Shown: piece after piece, positions 15,981 to 24,306 of the stretch
Layout: every line of letters starts with the position of its first letter
Position numbering within the stretch: the stretch's first letter is position 1
Source: Streptoverticillium olivoreticuli subsp. olivoreticuli
Lineage (GTDB): Bacteria > Actinomycetota > Actinomycetes > Streptomycetales > Streptomycetaceae
Length of the DNA stretch: 64,000 nt
Direction of reading: 5' to 3'
Assembly (NCBI RefSeq): GCF_003391135.1
Contig: NZ_CP031455.1
Coordinates: 8,745,794 to 8,809,793 of the forward strand
Made by a program: the position numbers and the translations under genes
The notes under the pieces: generated by a model
The model's input: only the letters and a program-made list of their open reading frames with translations
The model's database searches: none
What the model was told of the DNA's origin: nothing

Positions 15981-17594
15981 TCAGTATCCCTTCGGTGGTC
16001 GGTTCGGGTCCGCTTGTTGAACCTTGGCTGTCAGATTACTGCCGTCGCTGTTCACTTTATAGATGGTGATGATGTAGTTGATTCCGGCTGCGGCAGAGGC
16101 TACGGGATCGTAGATTTTTTCGGATGTCCCGGCCTGGTGGTATCGCGCGAAGGTCTGCGGAATTGCCTGGATCATACCGCGGGAGCACATTCCCGGATAT
16201 CCATCGGGCGCCTTTCCGCCACCATATAGTTCAGGAGTGTTCCGGGCATTGCTGTCCGTAGTGTTAATCTGCCATTGTGGCGAGTTGAGCGCTGTCTCGC
16301 GCTGGGCGATGGTGAGCATGCCCGGGAGCCAATGAGTCTCCGGATGCCCCATGATCCGCAGAGCTTCTTTGATGTAGCCGGTGCATGCGGCGTGGCCGGA
16401 GTCCCATGAGCCTTTTCCGGAGAAGTCGATCTGGTCAGCCCCGATACTGCCGGAAGCGCTGGCGCTTCCACTGCGGATGTCAAACCCGTACTTCTCCGCA
16501 AGCTTGCGGAGGGATTGCTGCCCAGGTATGCCATCCGCAGCGGTTCCGCTGTATCCGAGAGATTTCTGCCAGCGGCTGTAAGCGCTCTTCGTCTTTTCGC
16601 CAAAGGCATCCCCATCATCGGAGAAGTCGATGTTGCCGAATTCCTTTATGAGGGCCTCACGTACCAGGCGTGTACTGGCTGGCCACTTCTCGGGTGAGCT
16701 CCCGACATTTGCCAGGACCCATGGCCTCTCCACAGACACAGGAGCAGTAGGCTTTCCCTCCGAATCGGTTTCGGTTCCCGGATACTCTCCTCTGACCTCG
16801 AACCCGTATTTTGCCCCCAGTGCGGTCAAGGACGTCCTCCCGGGTATGCCGTCTGCGTCGGCTCCGGAGTACCCCAAGGACTCCTGCCAGCGTGCGTACG
16901 CCTCTTTGCTCTTCTCCCGGTACTCCCCTTTATCGGAGGAGAGATCTATATCCGGGAACTCCTTCTTCAGGGCAGACTGGATCAGCCTGGTGTCATTCGG
17001 CCACTTGTGCGGAGCTGATCCAGCATCGGCCCATACCCAGGGCTTCCCTGTAACCGGGGGCGGGACATCCCCCTTACCGCCCTCCGCTGCCGCCACCCCG
17101 CCGAATTTAGGGTCTGCGGATACGAGGCCGTCCGCATATTCGGGATAGCCGTACCCGTAGGTATATACATCACGGCGGCCGCGTTTCTTAAGGTAGACGC
17201 CGTCACCTTCGGCCGAGCCGGAAGTGTTGGTATTCCCTTCGACCGTATATATGTAATCCGCGTCGTACTTATAGACGAGGCCGACATGGGAACCCCCGTT
17301 GGGGCCGTAGAAAACCATGGCCCCAACGGCCGGATAATAGCTGAATCTTCCCTTGTTCTTGTACCAGTTAACCGCCGTCATGCATGATGCAGTCACAGGC
17401 GCAAGAGGCTTCAGGCCGACCTGCTGGAACGCCCATGACTGAAACGTCTGACACCAGGCCTGGTTCTGACTCCATTCCAGGCCCGGCACGGCCGGGGAGA
17501 ATTTTTGCCAGTTATTGTAGTGGCCGTTCGAGTACCCTTCTTTATATCCGACCTCGGCTTTTTGAACAAGAATTACCTGATCCGCTTGGCTCAT
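15981..17594 (-). CDS. Modular cell-wall lytic enzyme: CHAP, two peptidoglycan-binding repeats, transglycosylase
   Basis: A 537-residue protein laid out like an actinophage endolysin. Residues 20-125 form a CHAP domain with Cys48 (NQAWCQTF), His103 (GGSHVGLVY) and EGNTN. Two similar PGBD-type repeats follow at about 173-256 and 275-357; both have a W-A-x2-G-S/A start, SLGYSG, ADGIPG and KYGF. From about 385 to the end is a lytic-transglycosylase-like domain (MLTIAQRETALNSPQW, YGGGKAPDGYPGMCSRGMIQAIPQTFARYH, DPVASAAAGINYIITIY). There is no signal peptide. The start is the ATG at 17592-17594, with AGGAAGG upstream; the frame stays open further upstream only by running into a decayed transposase. 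Codon use is less GC-rich than the neighbours. No holin or phage gene lies nearby, so it may serve conjugation, a defective prophage, or act on competitors. Confidence 0.85.
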   Translation of the reverse strand: MSQADQVILVQKAEVGYKEGYSNGHYNNWQKFSPAVPGLEWSQNQAWCQTFQSWAFQQVGLKPLAPVTASCMTAVNWYKNKGRFSYYPAVGAMVFYGPNGGSHVGLVYKYDADYIYTVEGNTNTSGSAEGDGVYLKKRGRRDVYTYGYGYPEYADGLVSADPKFGGVAAAEGGKGDVPPPVTGKPWVWADAGSAPHKWPNDTRLIQSALKKEFPDIDLSSDKGEYREKSKEAYARWQESLGYSGADADGIPGRTSLTALGAKYGFEVRGEYPGTETDSEGKPTAPVSVERPWVLANVGSSPEKWPASTRLVREALIKEFGNIDFSDDGDAFGEKTKSAYSRWQKSLGYSGTAADGIPGQQSLRKLAEKYGFDIRSGSASASGSIGADQIDFSGKGSWDSGHAACTGYIKEALRIMGHPETHWLPGMLTIAQRETALNSPQWQINTTDSNARNTPELYGGGKAPDGYPGMCSRGMIQAIPQTFARYHQAGTSEKIYDPVASAAAGINYIITIYKVNSDGSNLTAKVQQADPNRPPKGY

Positions 17595-17699
17595 GATGCT
17601 GCCTTCCTGCGTCCTGATTTCCGATCCTGAGCGCCTGAGATTTCCGGACTGTAGTCCGGTGCCCTGTGGTCGCATATTGGGCTGAAACTGGCGGGTTTT

Positions 17700-18392
17700 C
17701 TGTTCGCTGGCCAGGTGTGAGTGAACCTGTTTCATCCTGTTGTTCTCGCCGGTCAGGATGAGGGCGTGGATGGCGGCAACGATGGTTCCGATGCGGTTGG
17801 TCGAGCAGCGGGTCGGTGGGGGATCCGTCAGGTCTTGAGTCCGGGCGAAGATGCGTTCGCCCGGGGTTCGGAGTCTTGCGTGGTTGCGGTTGAACCGGTG
17901 GTAGTGGTCAGGGAGTTCGCGGTGCCCGTGGCAGGGGGTGCGGATGGTTGAGCCGGCGCTACGGTAGGCGCGGTTGGCCAGGGCAAGGATCTGCCGGGTG
18001 CGACAGGCCTGGACAATGCCGTGCGCACGGGCAGCGGTCAGGCCGTGGGTCCGGCCCGGCAGGGCACGGGAGAACCGCAGCAGCGTCCCGTCTGGGCGGG
18101 CGTTGACCTGCACGTTCATGCCGCGTCTCTTGTGCTTCTGTGAGTAGCACGGCTTGTCCGCGGCGGTCCGGTCGGCGGGAATGAGGGTGCCGCCGACGAT
18201 GACGAAGTCGCCTTTGCCCAGCCCTGCCAGGGCCTCGTGCAGGCCCGGCGCCCAGTCGGCCAGGACCTTGGGTCTCGTCCACGTACCGCCACGCTGTCGT
18301 GGTCTATACCCCGAAACCACCTGCGACCTGCACGAACATCTCGTTCTTCCGTGGATGCGCCAGCACACCGCAACGACGAGGGGCTTCGCCAC
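17700..18392 (-). pseudogene. IS5-family transposase, degenerate
   Basis: Most of an IS5-group transposase remains: WTRPKVLADWAPGLHEALAGLGKGDFVIVGGTLIPADRTAAD (first Asp region altered), KPCYSQKHKRRGMNVQVNARPDGTLLRFSRALPGRTHGLTAARAHG, and a tail with APGERIFAR. The C-terminus is scrambled by at least one frame change (TQDLTDPPPTRC where ARLKTWRLL is expected), and GTLIPADR replaces the usual DGT-DxxR context. By chance this frame reads straight into the lytic-enzyme gene without a stop. Confidence 0.65.
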
Positions 18393-18969
18393 GTCACCCG
18401 TACCCCGCCTGACCAGCCCTTTCGACCCTTACGGCACAGGGTGAAACGGGTTCAGTAACGAAACCTGCGCGCTCGTAGGGCGGTTCGAAAGTTTCCTCAC
18501 AGGTGGGAAACGTATCTTCAGCGTGTAGGCGAATAGTGACATACCGCCATGAGGTGGTCAATGGGGAGTGGAAAATCTGCGGGCGGTTGTCTGCGTGGCA
18601 GGCCGGCCCGATTGTGGGCTCAGTGGGTGCAGCGGTCGTCGATTGCTGTTGTTGGTTGGTCTTCTGGTAGCAGTCGAAAGGCTCTTGGGCGTTTCCCTGG
18701 TGTGTGGACACTCTGGACACTGGATTGGGTTGGCCAGAGGGAGCAGGAACCCCTTGTAGGGAAGACCACCCGGCTGGAATCAAAGCAGACGCGGTTGCCA
18801 TGCCGGTTGCATCTTGGGGCAAGCGGCAGCGAGCCAGCCGCGGTAGGCCGGCGAAGGCATCGTTCGGCGCTGGAGATGGTTGCGGGCCAAGCCCTGAAGC
18901 GCTTCGGGGCAGCGGTGAGTGGGATGTTCTTGGCCTGGCGGGTCGGCTTGAGGCCAGTGGTCTCGGGGG

Positions 18970-19110
18970 TCGCGACCGCCGTGGCGAGTACCGGAAGGTC
19001 TCCCGCGTGATGGCGCGTTTGAGGAAGCAGATGATCTCCTTCTTCGTCCGCCCGGTGCCGGTTTGACGGGCGATGCCGGCACGGGTGTGCTGGTCGCGGA
19101 CCATCCGGAC
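18970..19110 (-). pseudogene. Probable IS110-family transposase C-terminal scrap
   Basis: A short stretch reads VRDQHTRAGIARQTGTGRTKKEIICFLKRAITRETFRY, resembling the RRTxEGKxKKEIIRCLKRYxARE segment near the end of IS110-type transposases. The following residues (TRQAKNIPLTAAP, RAWPATISSAERCLRR) continue in a shifted frame to about 18830. No upstream catalytic part is present. Confidence 0.45.
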
Positions 19111-19182
19111 GAGGTGCGGTCATCCGCGGTCCTGTCAAGATTCCGGCCGGAATCCTGTTGAGCCGTGCGTTCGGGGTGACTC

Positions 19183-19860
19183 CTACTCGTGTTGCGCTGT
19201 CGCCGTTCCCAGGGTGGGCATGGTCTTGAGGACCTGTTCCATGTCCAGTGAGGGTGTTGCGATGGGGTGGGCAGCGGTGGCACGGCATCCGTCCAGCAGG
19301 AAGGCCAGGTGCCGGCGCCAGGCGTCGGGAGCGACAGCAGCTGTGGCTTTGATGATGGAAATGCTGGACCAGATCACGAACGTCAGATCCTGCGGGGTGA
19401 AGTCGGCGCGCAGGCTGCCGTCCTGTTGTGCGCGGGCGATGATGCGGCTGGTTCGTTCGTAGCTTTGCGCGCATGCCTGGCGGAGTTCCGGGGTGTCGGG
19501 AAGACGCCGGGATAGCAGGTCGCTCAGGCCGCGGTCGCAGGCCTGCCGTTCGCAGAGCCTGGCCAGGTACCAGACGAACCCTTCCCAGGGGGCGCATTCG
19601 AGGGCCCGGTCGGCGTCCTCGATCTGCGCGGCGAATTTGGCGGGATAGAACGCTGCAATCAGGTCGTCCCGTGAGGGGAAGTGGTTGTAAAGCGTGCCGA
19701 TGCTCACCCCGGCGCGCCGGGCGATCTCCTCCAGCGGCACGTCCAGTCCTCGCTCGGTGAAGACGTCCATGGTGGCGTCGATCAGCTTCTCGCGGTTGCG
19801 CTGCGCGTCTCGCCGCTTGGCGCGGGCCTTCGGTGTCGCATCAGTACTCATGCCCCTCAT
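19183..19860 (-). CDS. TetR-family transcriptional repressor
   Basis: A 225-residue TetR regulator. The N-terminal helix-turn-helix spans about residues 20-65 (NREKLIDATMDVFTERGLDVPLEEIARRAGVSIGTLYNHFPSRDDLI), a near-consensus match. The rest is the ligand-binding and dimer domain, with ARLCERQACDRGLSDLL and SSISIIKATAAVAPDAW. The start is the ATG at 19860; a second ATG at 19851 is possible. It is divergent from the DHA2 efflux gene, with 119 bases between their starts, and that gap holds two near-identical inverted repeats. The standard model is repression of the pump and of itself, relieved by the pump's substrate. Confidence 0.9.
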   Translation of the reverse strand: MRGMSTDATPKARAKRRDAQRNREKLIDATMDVFTERGLDVPLEEIARRAGVSIGTLYNHFPSRDDLIAAFYPAKFAAQIEDADRALECAPWEGFVWYLARLCERQACDRGLSDLLSRRLPDTPELRQACAQSYERTSRIIARAQQDGSLRADFTPQDLTFVIWSSISIIKATAAVAPDAWRRHLAFLLDGCRATAAHPIATPSLDMEQVLKTMPTLGTATAQHE

Positions 19861-19880
19861 TCCACCCCGTCAGACCTAAC

Positions 19881-19896
19881 TTGAGACTCCCTTCAA
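19881..19896. promoter_or_regulatory. Candidate TetR operator 1
   Basis: TTGAGACTCCCTTCAA, an imperfect inverted repeat (half-sites TTGA-G/A and C/T-TCAA) with the same 16-base span as the second site. Its centre lies 44 bases from the other. It is just upstream of the repressor start, so it is suited to autoregulation. Confidence 0.6.
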
Positions 19897-19924
19897 TTTA
19901 GCGTACGGTCGCCGGGCATAGAAG

Positions 19925-19940
19925 TTGAGGGTTCCCTCAA
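19925..19940. promoter_or_regulatory. Candidate TetR operator 2
   Basis: TTGAGGGTTCCCTCAA, a perfect inverted repeat with arms TTGAGGG and CCCTCAA and a two-base centre. It lies 40 bases before the pump's start codon, where bound repressor would block its promoter. Confidence 0.7.
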
Positions 19941-19979
19941 GTTATTGGTGTGATCAAAGCAAGGGCAGGGAGAGAACGT

Positions 19980-21323
19980 ATGGAAGGCCGCCGATCCGCG
20001 GGGGAGTCCCTGCAGGCACAAGGGGGAGACGGGCATCCGCGCCGCTGGTACATCCACGGCGCCGTGGTGGTCAGCCTGCTGATGGTCATCATCGACACGA
20101 CCATCCTGAACGTGGCGCTCAAGACCATCGCCGACCCGGTACAAGGGCTGGGCGCGACACAGGGACAGCTTCAATGGGCGATCAACGCCTACATCCTGGT
20201 CTTCGCCGGACTCCTGTTCACTTTCGGCGTGCTCGGTGACCGCATCGGACGCAAGCGCGTACTGCTGGGCGGCATGCTGGTCTTCGGAATAGGGTCACTG
20301 CTGGCCTCGTTCGCACAGGCCCCCGGGACGCTGATGTGGACGCGCGCGTTGATGGGCATCGGCGGTGCGGCGATCATGCCGCAGACCCTGGCGATCATCA
20401 CGAACGTCTTCGGCGCGCGTGAACGAGGTAAGGCCATTGCACTGTGGGGCGCGGCGATCGGCACTTCTGTGGCGATCGGCCCGGTGATCGGAGGGCTGCT
20501 GCTCGAGCACTTCTGGTGGGGCTCGGTCTTCATCGTCAATATCCCCATCGTCATCCTCGGGCTGGCAGTGGTGGCCATCCTGGTCCCCGAGATCAGGAGC
20601 GCAGCAGGCGGCTTCGACCCGATCGGTGTGGTGCTGTCCTTCGTCGGGCTGGTGGCTGTCATCTGGGGGATCGTCCATGGCGGCGAGAGTTCCGACTGGC
20701 TGAACCCGGCAGTGGCCGTCTCGATCGCGGGCGGCCTGGCTGTACTGGCGGTGTTTGCCTGGCACGAGACACGCACCCGCTTTCCGGCCTTCGACGTCCG
20801 GCTGTTCCGCGACGCCCGGCTGTCCGCAGCGGTCGGTGCGATCTCACTGGGATTCTTCGCGGTCGGCGGGGTGTATTTCTTCATCTCGATCTACCTCCAG
20901 TCCGTACGCGGGCTGACTCCGCTGCAGGCGGGCATGATGATGCTCCCGTTCGCCCTGGCCCAACTTGCCCTGGCGCCGCGCAGTGTCGCGCTCGGCCAGC
21001 GGTTCGGTGCCAAGGCTGTGGTCGTCGCAGGCCTGAGCATGACTGCTCTCGCGATCCTGCTCATGCAACTGGTGAACGTCCACTCGTCGCCGTGGCTGCT
21101 TGCGGTGGTCTTCCTCCTGTGGGGAGCAGGCATGGCCAATGTGGTGCCACCTGCTACGAACGCCATCATGGGCGTGCTGCCGTCGGCCAAGGCGGGCTCG
21201 GGCGCCGCCCTGACCAACACCGCGCAGGAGGTCTCCATCGCCCTTGGGGTCGCCGTGCTGGGCTCATTGCCGGGGGGTGTCCGCGCCGGCCCCAAGGTGT
21301 GTCCTCTGGGGGGCGGCGGGTGA
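19980..21323 (+). pseudogene. DHA2-family (EmrB/QacA) efflux pump, 3'-truncated by IS630
   Basis: A major-facilitator drug/proton antiporter of the 14-helix DHA2 group. TM1 has SLLMVIIDTTILNVAL (motif D1-like), then QWAINAYILVFAGLLFTFGVLGDRIGRKRVL (motif A) and a motif C-like AIGTSVAIGPVIGGLLLE. The start is probably the ATG at 19980 after GGGAG; a GTG at 19950 is in frame. About twelve helices are present. After EVSIALGVAVLGSL (about residue 431) the frame enters antisense IS630 sequence and ends 17 residues later in a Gly-rich tail, so the last one or two helices are lost (DHA2 members are typically about 480-520 residues). Transport activity is doubtful, although the promoter and repressor look intact. 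Confidence 0.85.
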
Positions 21324-21798
21324 AGCCTGCCTTGTCCTCGAAGCAGATGTAGCCCCCGCAGGGTCGCCCGGGCTTTTTTACCTTCGCCCAGGTCGACTCC
21401 TTCCATACCTTCACGGCCTGCTCATCACGCTCGGCCACCCGCCGTGCAGGCACCTGCGGGGAGAAACTGAGCCGGCGTATCAACCGGGTGGCGCCCGAGA
21501 CGCTGCAGGAGACGTGGAACTTCTTGCCGATCAGCGTGGTCATCCGGCTGGCGGTCCAGACCTGGTCTTCCACCCAGCCGTGGGCGGCCGGACCCTGCTC
21601 GAGACACGCGGCGAGTTTGTCCAGGCGGCGCGGCGGGAGACGGCACCATGGTCTGCTCGGACCACGCGAGGCCAGAACGGCAGCTCCGCCACCCCGCCAC
21701 ATCTGATGCCACTGGTAGGCCGGCTTCCGGCTCACCCACAGCCGCCGCGCCACCTCCGACGGCTTGGCCTTCTGCTCGAACAACTCGGCCGCCTGCAA
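21272..21798 (-). pseudogene. IS630-family transposase, 5' half only
   Basis: The N-terminal half of an IS630-type transposase: QAAELFEQKAKPSEVARRLWVSRKPAYQWHQMW (HTH), HGWVEDQVWTASRMTTLIGKKFHVSCSVSGATRLIRRL (second HTH), then GGYICFEDKAGF with the first catalytic Asp and WGRRGHPP. It stops there, at the junction with the efflux-pump gene. A close relative, also broken, lies at 38.15-39.1 kb. Confidence 0.8.
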
Positions 21799-21839
21799 CC
21801 GTGCGGTTTCCGGTGTGGAGGCGGGGCTGGTTGCGCTTG

Positions 21840-22290
21840 ACGGTGAGCAGGTAGTGGGCCTCCTTCCGCTCGACCCAGGAACTTCGCGTGTGCGCGCTGG
21901 GCGTGCAGGGCGTCGGTCATCACCACGACGCTGGTGAGGCTGAGAGGATCCAGAAGGGCGGCGAAGCAGGTGATCTCGTTGCTCCTGCCCGGCACCCGCA
22001 GCTGGGTGACGGTCTGTCCGGTGCCGGTCACAGCGGCCAGCAGGTGCACTGCCGGCGCGTCATCGGTCCGTGAGCCCAGACTGGCCAGGCCCCCGGGGCA
22101 CACCGCGAGCAGGACGTGGTGGATGGTCGAGGTGCTGGGCGCCCGTTGTACGGCAAGGGGTCCGGTGGCACGGACACCGAGGCGGGCCAGGGCATGCTGC
22201 GGTGCACTGCGGGCCCACTGCCCGGCCGAGAGGTAGGAGCGGGCGTCGGCGAGGGGCGGGCAGAGTCCGCAGCCGTCCCTCCAGCCCCGC
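21840..22290 (-). pseudogene. ISAs1-family transposase internal fragment
   Basis: The minus strand reads PSTSTIHHVLLAVCPGGLASL, then GSRTDDAPAVHLLAAVTGTGQTVTQLRVPGRSNEITCFAALLDP and SVVVMTDALHAQRAHAKF, the middle of a second ISAs1 subtype. The segment carrying the first catalytic Asp (xxVDGKSARGS) has been deleted between these two blocks. Both ends are missing. It abuts the IS630 half-gene. Confidence 0.7.
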
Positions 22291-22505
22291 GATCCGTGTT
22301 GACGCGTGGGTGACTTCACCAGGCAGATGGTGACAGAGTGACGGTACATCGGGGCTCCGGTTCAGCAGGGCGACTTGGACGGGCACCTGCTTCAAACGGA
22401 GCCCCGTTGTTGATGAGACGGCCCGACCCGCCATCGTCACAACGCTGTGACCAGCACACTCACATGACCACCACGACCATGAACCAACCCTGGCTGTAGC
22501 GCAGG

Positions 22506-23051
22506 TCAATATTGCAGGAGACGGCTGGTGTCGAGGGTGAAGGAGAACGGCGCCGGGATGTGGATGTCCTCCCCGAACGCAGCATCTTCCCTCTGGCGGT
22601 AGCGTCCGTTCTCGGGCTCGCTGAACAGGGCGACGGTCTTCTCGCGGGCATCCACGATCAGGTAGAGAGGGATGCCCATTAGAGGGTAGTCGCGGACCTT
22701 GCCGACCCAGTCGTTCTCAGGGTTGGAAGGGGATACGATCTCGACAGCGATCAGAGCCAGTTCAGCAGGGATCTCATTGTTCTCCCCTTCAGGGACATCT
22801 TCGGGGAGAATCGTCAGGTCAGGAGTCCGCGATTTCCCTGTCTGGGGGGATGCGAGTCCGCTGTTCTGGCTGGCAAAGTGGTCTGCAGGAACATAGCCGG
22901 CGAACTGTCGGGCCACCTGGTCAAGATTCCGCTGATGGATGGCCGACGGGGCCGCCTGCATGATGATGATTTCACCAGAGAACTCGACTTTAACGTTCTC
23001 CGGAGCGATCCTGCGGGTTTCCTCGATCAGTTCGAGGTGCTTCGGGTTCAT
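22506..23051 (-). CDS. Uma2-family (DUF820) putative endonuclease, copy 1
   Basis: A 181-residue Uma2 protein with a PD-(D/E)xK-like core: Asp78 in TPDLTILPED, Glu104 in AVEIVSPSNPENDW and Lys118 in GKVRDY. The IPLYLIVDAREKTVALFS strand pair that follows is also typical. The start is the ATG at 23049-23051 with TTGGAG upstream. Uma2 genes occur in many copies in Streptomyces; their biological role is unsettled, and none here has an adjacent partner gene. A second copy about 60% identical by eye lies at 54.9-55.4 kb, with every catalytic position aligned. The gene is flanked by ISAs1 debris on both sides. Confidence 0.85.
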   Translation of the reverse strand: MNPKHLELIEETRRIAPENVKVEFSGEIIIMQAAPSAIHQRNLDQVARQFAGYVPADHFASQNSGLASPQTGKSRTPDLTILPEDVPEGENNEIPAELALIAVEIVSPSNPENDWVGKVRDYPLMGIPLYLIVDAREKTVALFSEPENGRYRQREDAAFGEDIHIPAPFSFTLDTSRLLQY

Positions 23052-23400
23052 GGTGTTCTCCAAGAGGCGGCGTTGATCAGGAGAGGCGCTTCCACCGTAC
23101 AGCGGGAGGTCTACGGTGAGCGTTGTCAACTTGGCTGAAGCGCTGGGCGGGGGCAAAATTGTGGATTTGATCGTCTCTGGGAGGAACCGGCCGTGGACAC
23201 GTCGTGGCGTTGCGGAACGCGTCAAGTCAAATGAGACGTGTGTGACGTTATGAGGCTTGTGGCTGTTGCAGGGCTTTGGCATGAAGGTGACTAGAGCGCG
23301 TTCACCCCAACTCGCCTTCTTTGTCGGTTTGGTGATGAGATATGGCAGGCGCGGTCACCAGGGATCATGTGAGTGCCTACGTCCCATGATCCTGCCGGAA
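23052..23400. other. Intergenic stretch without a supported gene
   Basis: Relatively AT-rich sequence between the Uma2 start and the ISAs1 remnant. It includes GATATGGCAGGCGCGGTCACCAGG just before the remnant. No RNA gene, repeat or convincing frame seen; the Uma2 promoter is probably within 23060-23250. Confidence 0.35.
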
Positions 23401-23407
23401 GACCGTG

Positions 23408-24245
23408 CCTGCCGTTGCTGAATCATCTCCCATGCCCGCCTCGCTTGGTCAACTCGCTGCCGCGCCATCCCTGTCGGTTGAGGAGTGTCCGGGCCTGTTG
23501 ACCTGCCTCGCGACAGTGATGGATCCCCGTGACCCACGGTCGGCTTCATCCCCTGGTCGGCATGCTCGCCATCTGCGCCGCCGCGGTCCTGACCGGCGCG
23601 ACCTTGCTGCTGGCGATCAGGGAGTGCGGCGCTGACGCTTCGCAGCCGGTCCTGGCCCGGCTCGGTGCCCGCCGTGATCCCTTTACCGGTCGGCACCACG
23701 CTCCTGGTGAGGCCGCCATCCGCCGGGTGCTCGCCCAGATCGAGGGTGACCTGCTCGACCGGGCTGTCGGCAGCTGGCTGTCCGTCCGGTGCCTGCAGAC
23801 CGGTCTGCTGTTCCCCGGCGCTGCCCAGGCCATCGAAATCAAGCGGCACAGGGTGAACCGCAGGACTGGCAAGATCAGCATCAAGACTGTGCGCGCCGTC
23901 ACGAGCCTGGCCGCTGAGCAGGCCACTCCGCCCAGCTCGCATCCCTGATCTGCGGGCACTGGCCGGTGGAAGCCCTGCACCTTGTGAGAGACACGGCTTT
24001 CGCCGAGAACGTCTCCCGGCTGTGAACGGGCAACGCCCCCCCCGAGCCATGGCCACCTGGCGCAACCTCGCCATCGGAGCCCTCGGCCTGGCCGGACACC
24101 ACGCGATCGCCGCAACACCCGCGACGACACCCGACCCCTCACCATCCTCATTATCCCGTGATCAAGAACAGGAAATTACGGCTTCACGACGAAGCCCTGC
24201 GACTCCGCCGAGCACTCGCAGAACACCCGCTCAGACCTCCGGGTA
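23408..24245 (+). pseudogene. ISAs1-family transposase, heavily deleted
   Basis: Pieces of an ISAs1 transposase in order but in different frames: VPAVAESSPMPASLGQLAA at the start (same GTGCCTGCCGTTG opening as the element at 1960), HPLVGMLAICAAAVLTGATLLLAIRECGADA, IRRVLAQIEGDLLDRAVGSWL, then a jump past the catalytic Asp region to KTVRAVTSLAAEQA and finally PRAMATWRNLAIGALGLAG. At least two frameshifts and one large deletion make it non-functional. Confidence 0.75.
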
Positions 24246-24306
24246 GGGCGAAAGTCGCGACGTTAGATGTACGCCACGGACGGGCGGAGCTGCCTATCGT
24301 GCGGGC

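Noticed and set aside
15981..18392. An 803-codon minus-strand frame that looks like a transposase fused to a lytic enzyme
   Set aside because: The lytic-enzyme gene has its own ATG and AGGAAGG at 17594; the upstream part is decayed IS5 sequence with frame damage at its C-terminus and is read through by chance.
18394..19104. Minus-strand frames of 236 and 325 codons
   Set aside because: Apart from the IS110-like scrap, they are Arg/Pro/Ser-rich and overlap in different phases; no coding bias.
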